DNA of 64,000 nt from Rhizobiaceae bacterium (GCA_023953835.1 JAMLJB010000003.1:124001-188000), one strand, 5' to 3'; counted from the stretch's first letter, positions 18,644 through 26,572 are shown. The notes: generated from the letters alone by a model not told the origin. Program-made: numbers and translations.

Positions 18644-18663
18644 CATCGGGAATGGTCCCGATG
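18644..18663 (+). promoter_or_regulatory. Hairpin just upstream of the DUF736 ribosome binding site
   Basis: Perfect 8-bp arms CATCGGGA and TCCCGATG with a 4-base loop end 6 bases before AAGGAG and 20 bases before the ATG at 18683. The position suggests translational control or mRNA stabilisation. Confidence 0.45.
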
Positions 18664-18682
18664 CAACCGAAGGAGAAGTACC

Positions 18683-19006
18683 ATGGCCACCACGATCGCA
18701 AACCTCACCGCCAAGGCCGACGGCTCGATGGAAGGCGTGTTCGCCACGCTGCGGGTCAACGCCCCGATCACCCTGATCCCGAACGCCAACAAGACCCGCG
18801 AGGATGCTCCCGACTACCGCATCGTCAACAAGCGCACGGGCTTCGAGATCGGAGCCGGCTGGCACCGCATCTCCCAGCGTTCGGGCGAGGAATACCTCTC
18901 GGTCAAGCTGGAAGCCCCCGAGATCGGCGTGATCTTCGGCAACCTCGCTCCCGCCCCGGGCGGCGACGAGAACAAGAAGGTGATCCTGTGGAACAACCCG
19001 CAGTGA
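18683..19006 (+). CDS. DUF736 family protein
   Basis: A 107-residue protein clearly of the DUF736 family: MATTIANLTAKADGSMEG, APITLIPN, the YRIVNKRTGFEIGAGW core and LSVKLEAPEI. DUF736 genes are abundant on plasmids and ICEs of Alphaproteobacteria, often near transfer genes. Their function is unknown. AAGGAGAAGTACC precedes the ATG, and a strong terminator follows the stop, so expression is probably high and self-contained. Confidence 0.88.
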   Translation: MATTIANLTAKADGSMEGVFATLRVNAPITLIPNANKTREDAPDYRIVNKRTGFEIGAGWHRISQRSGEEYLSVKLEAPEIGVIFGNLAPAPGGDENKKVILWNNPQ

Positions 19007-19012
19007 ACCGCA

Positions 19013-19046
19013 GAGAGCCGGCCCCGCAAGGGGCCGGCTCTCTTTT
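19013..19046 (+). terminator. Intrinsic terminator after DUF736
   Basis: Perfect 13-bp stem GAGAGCCGGCCCC/GGGGCCGGCTCTC with a GCAA tetraloop, then TTTT. Confidence 0.85.
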
Positions 19047-19071
19047 CGCTCCACTCGATCAGGAGGCTTTC

Positions 19072-19390
19072 ATGAGCCGCTACACCATCACCGTCACCAG
19101 CGATCACCGCTCCGATCCGGACGCCGTCATCGGCTACGATCCACCGCTGCGCACTTTCTTCCTGCAGGCGTTTCCTGAAGAGAGCGGCGACGATCTCGCT
19201 CTGTGGCTCGGCACCCGCGACCGCGAATACGAAACGCTCGACGCGCTGCACGCGGCCGCGCGGGTTCGACGCCATGCCGGTTCCCGACGACATCATCGCT
19301 CGGCTCTCCGCCGACATCGCGGCGGAAGCCCACCGGCCGCCGCATGACGGTCCGCTCACGGCACCGCTGCGACATCTGCAGTCGAAGTAG
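19072..19390 (+). pseudogene. Small plasmid protein with a single-base frameshift
   Basis: Reading from ATG 19072 (AGGAGGCTTTC upstream) gives MSRYTITVTSDHRSDPDAVIGYD and continues coherently to about 19,260 (ALHAAA). In that frame it then becomes Arg/His-rich nonsense. One frame over, the text GFDAMPVPDDIIARLSADIAA continues to a TAG at 19388-19390 just before a terminator. Removing one base near 19,260 would restore a protein of about 105 residues. The family is unknown to me. A real mutation and a sequencing error cannot be told apart from this sequence. Confidence 0.65.
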
Positions 19391-19396
19391 CCCCAA

Positions 19397-19444
19397 AGAA
19401 GAGGCCCGTGCCGGGATGACCTCCGGCGCGGGCCGCTTCTTTTG
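19397..19444 (+). terminator. Intrinsic terminator
   Basis: A long stem built from AGAAG, GGCCCG and GCCGG with their complements around an 8-base loop, ending in CTTCTTTT. It ends the plus-strand unit and faces the WGR gene. Confidence 0.7.
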
Positions 19445-19470
19445 CCCGTCCTAATCGCCACGTTCGAATG

Positions 19471-19722
19471 TCATCCAATGCCGCCGGCGTCGCAGTAACC
19501 GCGACTCCGTTTCGATCGCTCCAAGGTAAGCCGCGCGGCAGCGGCCTCCTGGACCTTCTCATAGAGGTCGATGCGCATCCGGCCCGGCCGGCCAATCCTT
19601 CCCCACTCGCGTACAACACAGATGTCGCCGAAAAGGCTCAGCGCTGACGACAGCCGATAAAACCGTGCCATGTTGCGTGCCGGATCAATGCGACGGAGGT
19701 GGATCACGTCTTGTATCTGCAT
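19471..19722 (-). CDS. WGR-domain protein
   Basis: An 83-residue protein consisting almost entirely of a WGR domain: HLRRIDPARNMARFYRLS, then VVREWGRIGRPGRMRIDLY with the eponymous Trp-Gly-Arg, and a helical end EAAAARLTLERSKRSRGY. WGR domains occur in poly-ADP-ribose polymerases and alone on rhizobial plasmids, and are thought to bind nucleic acid or protein ends. The ATG at 19722 (MQIQDVIHL) is preferred; an ATG at 19749 would add nine residues. The upstream region contains the second copy of the intergenic repeat. Confidence 0.78.
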   Translation of the reverse strand: MQIQDVIHLRRIDPARNMARFYRLSSALSLFGDICVVREWGRIGRPGRMRIDLYEKVQEAAAARLTLERSKRSRGYCDAGGIG

Positions 19723-19827
19723 GATGTGAATGTCGCGCCTGTAATGCATGCCGTCCAACGAGTTCTGTGAATCGGTCCGACCGCATCGATTCAAGCTGTT
19801 GATGCATCGGCTGAATGAACGGTGTTT

Positions 19828-19940
19828 GGGCGAGCCGGCCTGCGGCCGACCGGGCTCTACTCGCGACGCTTCCGCGCCGCTCACGGAGCCCGCTGGCGCG
19901 GTCTCCGCCTTCGGTAACGATCCCCTCTCGCGAGGCATCA
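19828..19940. repeat. Intergenic repeat, copy B
   Basis: Second copy of the roughly 110-bp GC-rich element seen at 17234-17345. It shares GCCGGCCTGCGGCCG, GGGCTCTACTCGCG and CCTTCGGTAACGATCCC with small differences. It lies upstream of the WGR gene. Confidence 0.6.
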
Positions 19941-20253
19941 GACCTCGGATCGACCGGGCCCTGATGCCACGAGGGGCAACCCCTCGCGCACCCCGCCGGC
20001 TGGTCGCCGGATATGGACGCATCCCCTGGCGGGGATGCGGGTCTCTATCTCTCTGACGTCCCAGTCTACTGGCCGCTCCCATCGCCTCAAGGACGCGCGG
20101 TGCCCCCAATTTTCAGCCGTCGCCCTGAAGGAGGGCGCCGTCAGAAAATCGGCTCCCCCACGCGCCGCCTCCGGCGGTCGCTACGCGATCCTTGACCCGA
20201 TGCTCGACTTGCCCGTCGCCGGCCTCCGTCATCAAGATGAAGGAGACCATAAC

Positions 20254-20814
20254 ATGGCACACAACAATCTCATGCTTGTCGCGAAGCTTTCGGGTCTGCG
20301 CGTCCTCGTCCTCGCCAACCGCCTCGGCTGTGACAGCGAACTTGCTCGCACCGTCCACGACAGGCTGGCAACAAAGCTCGCCGAGATGATCGAAGCGCAG
20401 CGCAGAATCCTCACAGCCGACCGGGCGCTTGTCGTAGCGCGCGGAACGACCGATGAAGAAGATGCATTCTACGACGTGCACCACTACCAGACTGCCTGGT
20501 ACGAGACGTGGCTGATCGAAGCAGTCGCGCTCCTCGACGATTATCTGGTCGACGATCTGACGAACGAATATTTCGATTTCCGCACCGGTCGCTGGCATCA
20601 TCGCGACGGCGAGGTCCCGATCGCGGTGCCGGTGCCGGCCGAAAAGCTCTGCGGTCTCGCAGCTATCATTGCCGAGATCGAGGACATCAGCGGCGCGCGG
20701 TTCAGCGTCGAAAATGTCTACTACAGCGAGGCCGAAGCGGAAGCGGCGTGGTGGGAAAGCACCGGAGCCAATCCGGACGAGATTTTCGCACTACCCGAAA
20801 CGGGCCGCTCATGA
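20254..20814 (+). CDS. Hypothetical acidic plasmid protein
   Basis: A 186-residue acidic protein beginning MAHNNLMLVAKLSGLRVLVLAN. AAGGAGACCATAAC precedes the ATG, and a strong symmetric hairpin follows the stop. The middle is helical and rich in Tyr and Trp (HHYQTAWYETWLIEA). No recognised domain or membrane segment. Longer readings from 20035 run through non-coding repeat sequence and are not preferred. Confidence 0.62.
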   Translation: MAHNNLMLVAKLSGLRVLVLANRLGCDSELARTVHDRLATKLAEMIEAQRRILTADRALVVARGTTDEEDAFYDVHHYQTAWYETWLIEAVALLDDYLVDDLTNEYFDFRTGRWHHRDGEVPIAVPVPAEKLCGLAAIIAEIEDISGARFSVENVYYSEAEAEAAWWESTGANPDEIFALPETGRS

Positions 20815-20819
20815 GGCCA

Positions 20820-20851
20820 AGGATCGAGGCGGTGCAAGCCGCCTCGATCCT
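20820..20851. terminator. Bidirectional hairpin terminator
   Basis: Perfect 13-bp stem AGGATCGAGGCGG/CCGCCTCGATCCT with a 6-base loop. It lies between the convergent genes ending at 20814 and 20934. Confidence 0.7.
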
Positions 20852-20933
20852 CTAATTCGCGAACACTAAGCCGACGTGATGTGTCGGCACTCGCTTTCCG
20901 GTCGATAGCGCCGGTTCCGGCTCCCGCTTCCGG

Positions 20934-21437
20934 TCAGCCCCTACGCTTCGTCTCCGGCTGCCTCGGCGCGTTCGCCGCCCTGCTGTCCGGCGACAATTCC
21001 TCGACCAGCCTGAGAAGGTTCTGCGCCGTAGCAGCCGGCAGGTCCAGCATGCGCATGACAAGCTTGAACCTGGTTTCCGCCTCCAGCTCGGTCTCGCCGA
21101 AGAACTGCGGAGCCGCCGCATAGATCGCCTCGATTGGCGAGAAATCGAGCAGTTCGGCCAGATGCAGCAGCCGCGTCACCCTGAGCTTGGCCCCGGCCCG
21201 CTCGTGCCGGGCGTAAATCTCGTGATGGAGGCCGACCATCATGCCGACCTGCTCCCGGTTCAGGTTCTGGGCATCCCGCCGCTCGCGCAGGAAGCGGCTC
21301 AGCTCCTCCTCGATTTCAAGAAGGCCACGAACTCCGCCAAATCCCGGCTTGCGCCAGATAGGCTTTCCAGCCTCGGGATCGTCCGTTTCGACAAGGCCAT
21401 GCCGGTCGATGTAAGCCTGTACGTCCTTGATGGCCAT
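20934..21437 (-). CDS. Xre-type helix-turn-helix protein
   Basis: A 167-residue protein with a helix-turn-helix of the Xre/Cro type at about residues 50-90 (LRERRDAQNLNREQVGMMVGLHHEIYARHERAG). It is preceded by an N-terminal region that begins MAIKDVQAYIDRHGL. The C-terminal helix region is EELSPDSRAANAPRQPETK. It lies downstream of, and in the same direction as, the ParA/RHH pair after a 174-bp gap. It may regulate the transfer or partition genes, which is inference from position. Confidence 0.7.
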   Translation of the reverse strand: MAIKDVQAYIDRHGLVETDDPEAGKPIWRKPGFGGVRGLLEIEEELSRFLRERRDAQNLNREQVGMMVGLHHEIYARHERAGAKLRVTRLLHLAELLDFSPIEAIYAAAPQFFGETELEAETRFKLVMRMLDLPAATAQNLLRLVEELSPDSRAANAPRQPETKRRG

Positions 21438-21611
21438 TGTCTGGCTCGCTCGAATCCGCTCGCTGCCCGAACCCCGTCAAAAGAGACGAGAAAATCCCCA
21501 AATTGGCTCCAAACTCTAAAAATTTGAGCCAAAACGATGGTGTTTCTAGCAGGGATTCGGACGAGACTTCAACTCGACTCTCGGCCCAAGCCGAGCGCGA
21601 CACACGTTCTT

Positions 21612-21968
21612 TCAGAATCCATTGGCGTCCAAATATTGTCGAATGGCCTTCTCCATAAGGGCCTGCATGGACGTATCCATGTTGAAGGAGGCCAGTTTCA
21701 GCCGCCGCTTCGTGTCGCGATCCAGGTTGACATTCACGAAGTGGCTTGCACCTTTCATACGCGCCCGTTTCATCTGCCGCAGCGCCTTGCTCGCCTCGCT
21801 GGATGCCGCGCCTCTCCCCGTTTCCTCTCTGGGCGCCGGTGCTGGCGCACTCTGCGACGCAACGAGGTTTTCGTCCCCGGCGCGATCCAGGTCCAAGCTT
21901 GCCGCCGGACGCTGCCGGCGCGTGGCGGTGGCGAATTCGTCCAGCGACAGGCTCTCCTTCCCGCTCAT
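21612..21968 (-). CDS. Ribbon-helix-helix partner of ParA (VirC2/ParG-like)
   Basis: A 118-residue protein with a disordered basic N-terminus and a C-terminal ribbon-helix-helix fold (HFVNVNLDRDTKRRLKLAS, then MDTSMQALMEKAIRQYL). Its ATG overlaps the ParA stop by four bases (ATGA), a coupling seen both in parA-parG partition cassettes and in virC1-virC2. Because the pair is divergent from a relaxase across an oriT-like region, a role as DNA-binding relaxosome helper is preferred, but plasmid partition is equally possible. The likely targets are the CACACGA repeats at 22701-22760. Confidence 0.68.
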   Translation of the reverse strand: MSGKESLSLDEFATATRRQRPAASLDLDRAGDENLVASQSAPAPAPREETGRGAASSEASKALRQMKRARMKGASHFVNVNLDRDTKRRLKLASFNMDTSMQALMEKAIRQYLDANGF

Positions 21969-22666
21969 GCCGCGCGTCCTGTCGCTGCCTCGCTCGCGAG
22001 CAGTTCGTCGACTTCCGCAACCAGCGCCTGCGTCTCCCGCCGCGCCTTGGCGATCGCCTCCGTCACCTCCTGCATCTGAAGCGTGCCAATCCCGTTGTGG
22101 ATGTCCTTATAGACATTACGCTCGAACACCTCGGTCCGGAACAGATAGGTTCCGACCTTGTCTTCGATGATAGGCCTGATCTTTCGGTACAGTTCAGTGT
22201 GCCGGACCGTCACGGTGATCCGGGTCCGCAGGACGCCATGACGGCAGGTCTTTCCCAGCGCTTCGTTGACCCGCAGCACATTCTCGAAACTGTCAATGGC
22301 GCCGAGCACCTCGCGTTTCGACGGCTGGATCGGCGAGATCACGAGATTGGCCGCCGCAATTACCGGATCCACGATCGACGTGTCCTCGCCGGGCGTGTCG
22401 ATCAGCAGGTGATCGAACGCGCCGCTGTTGTCCTCCATCCAGCGTTCCAATCCCCTTGCCGTCTTGTGGCTATAGACCTCGATGCCCTCGGGCTGGGCGT
22501 CCTTCCCCTGGCAATCCGACCACCACTTCATGAGATTGTTGCGGGCGTCCATGTCGATCATGGCGACGTGGCCGCCGCGCAGGGCATATTCGCCGGCGAT
22601 GTTCATCAGCGCTGTGGTCTTGCCAGCGCCTCCCTTGCCGTTGATGGCAGCGATCACGACGGTCAT
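21965..22666 (-). CDS. ParA-family ATPase, VirC1-like
   Basis: A 233-residue P-loop ATPase with the deviant Walker A NGKGGAGKTTALM (P-loop 10-18), HVAMIDMDARNN and the Walker B-like HLLIDTPGEDTS. It has the short form without an N-terminal HTH, the size and layout of Agrobacterium VirC1, which helps VirD2 assemble the relaxosome and recruits it to the coupling protein. The ATG at 22666 is chosen over 22681 because GGGAGATAGG lies just before it. It is coupled to the RHH gene and divergent from mobC and the relaxase. An alternative is simple plasmid partition. Confidence 0.78.
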   Translation of the reverse strand: MTVVIAAINGKGGAGKTTALMNIAGEYALRGGHVAMIDMDARNNLMKWWSDCQGKDAQPEGIEVYSHKTARGLERWMEDNSGAFDHLLIDTPGEDTSIVDPVIAAANLVISPIQPSKREVLGAIDSFENVLRVNEALGKTCRHGVLRTRITVTVRHTELYRKIRPIIEDKVGTYLFRTEVFERNVYKDIHNGIGTLQMQEVTEAIAKARRETQALVAEVDELLASEAATGRAA

Positions 22667-22700
22667 TGGCCTATCTCCCATGAAAATGTGTTTCTACTCA

Positions 22701-22760
22701 CACACGAATTCATGGTCGTGTGGACGTGGATTCACATCGATATAGATGCACACGAACATG
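22701..22760. promoter_or_regulatory. Three CACACGA...CATG repeats, probable operator or relaxosome helper site
   Basis: CACACGAATTCATG (22701-22714, plus), CATGGTCGTGTG (22711-22722, the same motif inverted) and CACACGAACATG (22749-22760, plus) lie directly upstream of the ParA gene on one side and near the nic region on the other. The pattern suits binding by the RHH protein. Confidence 0.6.
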
Positions 22761-22803
22761 AAAAAACACAATCATATTGACACAAAAAAATGATCTCTTG
22801 GCA

Positions 22804-22868
22804 AATAGCTGGAAAAAATCGCTATCATTTATGTTGGCAGGATACGGAAAAATGTGATACATTTTTCC
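22804..22868 (-). other. Probable origin of transfer with MOBP-type nic sequence
   Basis: The minus strand reads TATCCTG followed by CCA (22844 to 22835). This matches the RP4/Ti-border class of nick sites, so cleavage is predicted between 22838 and 22837. On its 5-prime side is a perfect 10-bp inverted repeat GGAAAAATGT/ACATTTTTCC with a 3-base spacer (22846-22868). On the other side is ATAGC/GCTAT around a ten-base AT-rich loop. A MobC-like gene and a relaxase start within 100 and 500 bp. The nick polarity would transfer the minus strand first, toward decreasing coordinates. The sequence match is strong for the core but untested. Confidence 0.72.
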
Positions 22869-22940
22869 TGATGATCGAGGGACAAGCCCTCGATCCGCGG
22901 CCTGCGGCCGCAAGCACCACGATCAAGGCTGTGTTTATCG

Positions 22941-23336
22941 ATGGTTCGAAGCAGTTCGACAGCGTCGAAACGGAAGGAGAAGGTGGCGCATATCCGCTTC
23001 TCTCCGGCCGAATTCGAGGCGCTGGAGGCGGCCGCGGGCGCAGCCGACATGACCGTTTCCGCCTTTGTCCGGTCGCTATCGATCGAGGGCGCTGGCGTGC
23101 GGCCGTTTCTCGGGGAGGAGGATCGCATGGTGCTCAGCCTGCTCGCCGACGGCATGCGTGCGATCGGCGGCAACCTCAATCAGATTGCCAGGGCCATCAA
23201 CACCGGCATAGTGCCGTTTGAGTGCGACGTCGCAGGCAGCATCAAGGATGCGCATAACGTAGCGACAACGCTTGCGTCCGAGCTGACTGAGATGACCCGG
23301 CGTTCGGCGGCCGTCCGACGCGGGGAGGGCGCCTGA
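22941..23336 (+). CDS. MobC-like relaxosome accessory protein
   Basis: A 131-residue protein with an RHH-like N-terminal part (HIRFSPAEFEALEAAAG) and the MobC signature IGGNLNQIARAINTG near residue 80. MobC proteins help open oriT and load the relaxase at nic. Its stop overlaps the relaxase start (ATGA at 23333-23336), which indicates coupled translation. It lies just downstream of the proposed oriT. Confidence 0.82.
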   Translation: MVRSSSTASKRKEKVAHIRFSPAEFEALEAAAGAADMTVSAFVRSLSIEGAGVRPFLGEEDRMVLSLLADGMRAIGGNLNQIARAINTGIVPFECDVAGSIKDAHNVATTLASELTEMTRRSAAVRRGEGA

Positions 23337-25825
23337 TGGAGTTTTTTCCTGGCGCCTTCGAACGGGAGTGGGGGCGCCGGCGCGCCATGTTGATGCATGA
23401 AATGCAGCTCGGCCAGTCTGAAAAGAGCGACTGGGACGAGCCGCGAAGGGGAGGGGTGGCGCGGATTGGTGAGGAGGGGCTGGACGGCTTCGGCCGAGCG
23501 CGGCGGCGGCAGGACGGAAGCGGCGCGCGGTGGTCGCGTGTTGGCGCGGGAGCGGCCGGCCGCTCTATGCGGACACGGTTCGCGGCACTAGCGGGCGGCA
23601 GTCAACCAGCCGTGGTCAAGCTTGCCTCCTATGGTGGCGGCGCGCGAGCCGGCGCGATGATGAGCTATACGTCTCGCAACGGGGAACTCGCCGTCGAGAA
23701 TGAGCGCGGCGAGCGCGTGCTCGGCAGGGATGCACTCGCCGAACAGCGCGCCGAGTGGGAGCATCTCTTCGACAATCGCACCGCCAGCCGGGATCTGGGC
23801 GTATTCCATGTTTCGATCGATACGGCATCACTGCACGATGACGTCGACCAGGATGACCAGCTGCGCGAGATCCTGCGGTCGGGATTTGGTGATCGCCGGT
23901 TCGCTTACACCGCGCGAGAGCGATCCTCTGACGAGCTGTATGTCTCCGGAGTCGTTATACTGCGCGATGGGGAGGGCGAGCGACTGACCGGCGACCGGAA
24001 GGCTGCCGGCATCGTCCAACAGCATTTCGATGATTCCGATGCCGGCCGGGATGTCGAAGCCCGGTTCCGATTCCATGGGTACGGCAATGGGGTGGAATGG
24101 GGCACGGCGCGTGTGCGCGAACTGTTCGCTGGGACCGAAGGGGAAGTTCGCGAGGACACTGGCCGACTGATCAGCGATGCCGCACAGGCAGGCGATCTCG
24201 TTCAGAAGGAATGGCGCAGGGAATTGCACAGTCGCAAGGGCAGGGACGTCATGCATCTGATCGTGTCGGCGCGAGCCGGCACCGATGGTGCGGCCTTCGA
24301 AGCTGCCGTGCGCGAGTTCCTCGGCGAACAGTTCGCGGGGCATCGCTACGTGTTTGCCGTTCACGATCCGGCGCTCGATCCAAAGGAAATGGCTGAGGGC
24401 GGCAAGCGGCCACACATTCATGCCCATGCGATCGTCACCATGCGCTCGGAGACCGGGGATCGGATCGTCACCAGCCCGCAGATGTTCCGGGAATGGCGCT
24501 CCGTTATGGCCGAGAAGGCATGCGAGCAGGGTATCGACATGGAGCTGACCGATCGCCGCGACTTTGCCCATGCGCCGGCCTATACCCGCAACCAGGTCCG
24601 GCCCGTCAGCTATCGCGGCCGGACGGAGCATGAGGGAACGAGCGCCGCGGCGCATGCCCGTTATCGGGCCAAGCGCTCGAACGAGGTTAGCCTCGCAACC
24701 ACCGACCGCAGCCGGCAGTATGCAGAGACAGCGGCCGAAGCCTGGAGCGATCTTGCCAAAGAGGCGGGCAACTCGCGCGAGGGCGCCTTTGCAATGCGTC
24801 AGAGCCGTCGTCTGGAACGATTGGCGGAGAACACTCAAAATGAGCGTGTTTTCGCAGATGTCGGAAACGAATCTGTCAAAAACATAACCAATATGATAGA
24901 GCTGACCGAGTTCGTGAACGGTGAGGATGGACAGATGCGAGAGATGACGCGTCCGGAGTTCGAGGCCTACGAAAATCGTGTAGAAGCGGTCCTTTCGTCC
25001 GTGGAGCAGACGCTCGACGATACGGGCCGTGCCGACTTCGACGAGATCGCCGCGGCCGCGCGCGAAGTGGTCGACATCCGCCGGGAATATCTCGAGTTCA
25101 CCGAACGCCATGTTGACCGCGAGGGCGGGCAGAAACCGCGCGGCTCGCGCGACGATCGTTTTGAAGATCCCAATGCCCCGTGGAATGCGGCCGTGGCGCG
25201 GTTCGGATTGGAGGCGGTCGAAACAGCGAACGAGGTTCTCGTTCAGGTCAGTCACTATCGCGAGGGGCTTGAGCGGATCGAAGCGGGTGAGCTGCCGCAG
25301 TCCTTCACGGCGAGCTACCGGGCAGGGCTTGAGCGGGAAATCAACCGGGCTGCCGACATGGCAGTCGATGGCTACAACCAATATATGCGCGAAGCCGCGA
25401 AATCGGATCGGGATCTGCAGCGTACGATCGATCAGATCGAACTGTCCCGCGCCGAGCAAGCGCGAAGCGACAGGGGCGAAGACAGGGAGCAGAAAGCTGC
25501 TTCAATCGACGCCGGCGAAAACCGGCGGGCCGACGGTGCGCCCGGTGGGTTCCAGGGTGCTGCCGAAGCCGAGCAACATCGCGATCCGGGTCGGGAGGTC
25601 CGTTCGACGCCGGAGCAGGATGACCAGATGGTCGAGCAGCAGGCGACTATGCCGTCCGAGCAACGAACAAAGCATCCCGACGACCGATCCGTTGAAAGGA
25701 AACCGGCCCTCGACGCGGAACTTGCCAGATCCGATCCACCGCAGCAGCATGTGCCGCGTCTTCGTCAGATCGAACTGGAACTCGAGGAGCGTCAGGACCG
25801 CGATCGCGACGATCGGGAAAGGTAG
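23336..25825 (+). CDS. Relaxase, MOBP-like
   Basis: An 829-residue relaxase. The candidate catalytic Tyr lies in GAMMSYTSRNGEL (about residue 110), and the metal-binding His triad is in PHIHAHAIVTM (about 359-365). The first 110 residues are basic and low in complexity. After the relaxase domain a long, charged, probably helical C-terminal half (residues 480-829) may serve for recognition by the VirD4 coupling protein. It should cut oriT at the TATCCTG/C site, stay bound to the 5-prime end and lead the strand into the recipient. It is coupled to mobC by overlap. The exact MOB family should be confirmed by profile search. Confidence 0.83.
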   Translation: MEFFPGAFEREWGRRRAMLMHEMQLGQSEKSDWDEPRRGGVARIGEEGLDGFGRARRRQDGSGARWSRVGAGAAGRSMRTRFAALAGGSQPAVVKLASYGGGARAGAMMSYTSRNGELAVENERGERVLGRDALAEQRAEWEHLFDNRTASRDLGVFHVSIDTASLHDDVDQDDQLREILRSGFGDRRFAYTARERSSDELYVSGVVILRDGEGERLTGDRKAAGIVQQHFDDSDAGRDVEARFRFHGYGNGVEWGTARVRELFAGTEGEVREDTGRLISDAAQAGDLVQKEWRRELHSRKGRDVMHLIVSARAGTDGAAFEAAVREFLGEQFAGHRYVFAVHDPALDPKEMAEGGKRPHIHAHAIVTMRSETGDRIVTSPQMFREWRSVMAEKACEQGIDMELTDRRDFAHAPAYTRNQVRPVSYRGRTEHEGTSAAAHARYRAKRSNEVSLATTDRSRQYAETAAEAWSDLAKEAGNSREGAFAMRQSRRLERLAENTQNERVFADVGNESVKNITNMIELTEFVNGEDGQMREMTRPEFEAYENRVEAVLSSVEQTLDDTGRADFDEIAAAAREVVDIRREYLEFTERHVDREGGQKPRGSRDDRFEDPNAPWNAAVARFGLEAVETANEVLVQVSHYREGLERIEAGELPQSFTASYRAGLEREINRAADMAVDGYNQYMREAAKSDRDLQRTIDQIELSRAEQARSDRGEDREQKAASIDAGENRRADGAPGGFQGAAEAEQHRDPGREVRSTPEQDDQMVEQQATMPSEQRTKHPDDRSVERKPALDAELARSDPPQQHVPRLRQIELELEERQDRDRDDRER

Positions 25826-25834
25826 AAGGCGACC

Positions 25835-26056
25835 ATGAAGAACGACAACTGGGCATACAAGTACGGTCCTCCTCCAGAAGAGTTGTCTGAGAAAGACAGC
25901 CGCTGGCCAGGGACCTGGCTCTTGCTTGCATTTCTGGTAATAGCTCCCCTCATCTATTTCGGCCCCGAGCTTGGCGCCGTCGAGGCGTGGCTAGTTGGTC
26001 TCTACCGCACGGTCGATAGTTGGATTGCTCCAATCAGGGACTTTGTGTTGAGCTAA
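25835..26056 (+). CDS. Small membrane protein
   Basis: A 73-residue protein starting 9 bp after the relaxase. It has one clear transmembrane segment (WLLLAFLVIAPLIYFGPEL) and a second weaker hydrophobic helix near the end. It is probably co-transcribed with mobC and the relaxase. Surface exclusion or coupling to the membrane is possible but unproven. Confidence 0.6.
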   Translation: MKNDNWAYKYGPPPEELSEKDSRWPGTWLLLAFLVIAPLIYFGPELGAVEAWLVGLYRTVDSWIAPIRDFVLS

Positions 26057-26090
26057 GAGCCAAGCACAAGGCGCGCCTGAAGGACAATCG

Positions 26091-26348
26091 ATGAAACTAA
26101 GTCGCGAGCAACTGCACGATCTGGTCTGGTCGATGCCCATGACGGAGATCGCCCGGCGGTCCGGCGTGCGTGATCAACACATCGCCAGGGCCTGTGACGG
26201 AGCGGAAGTAGCGCGCCCTCGCGCCGGCTACTGGCAGAAGGTCGAGCACGGAAAAAGCGTTACTCGTGTGGCTCTCAGCAATGATCGTTACGCGGTAAGC
26301 GATATCATCACTATCGACGCAACAGGCTGGGCAATCTCGCAGCGATAA
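26091..26348 (+). CDS. Short HTH-like protein, probably truncated
   Basis: An 85-residue protein whose first 60 residues match the start of a widespread larger family: LSREQLHDLVWSMPMTEIAR, then a GYWQKVEHGK turn after a likely helix-turn-helix. Relatives continue for several hundred residues, whereas this one diverges after residue 60 and stops. It is probably a remnant, or a short DNA-binding form. It lies 34 bp after the small membrane protein. Confidence 0.5.
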   Translation: MKLSREQLHDLVWSMPMTEIARRSGVRDQHIARACDGAEVARPRAGYWQKVEHGKSVTRVALSNDRYAVSDIITIDATGWAISQR

Positions 26349-26572
26349 CCGGAAGTCTTCGCGAACACTGATCGCCTGATCGTCACCCATGTGCCAGTGC
26401 CCGAATGAGGGTGCGAAACGCGGCGCGGACCTTGCGATCTTCGATCTTTGCCAGCGTCCATGAAACCATGGCATCGCGTCCATGCGGCATTCGGTCGATC
26501 GAGCTTCTCGCCCGCGCCAGCTCGGTCATTCGTCCGAGGTGTTGCGCCGTTACAGGAGTGATAAGAGCGGGG

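Noticed and set aside
21612..22666. repABC replication origin
   Set aside because: The ParA here is the short type with an RHH partner; no repB or repC homologue is present.
22834..22845. T-DNA border
   Set aside because: The core matches a border, but there is no second copy in the window, no overdrive-flanked transferred DNA, and a relaxase gene lies adjacent; oriT is the better call.
26383..26529. Short minus-strand frame MTELARARSSIDRMPHG after mucR
   Set aside because: It looks protein-like, but is only 48 residues, without a clear ribosome binding site or known family.
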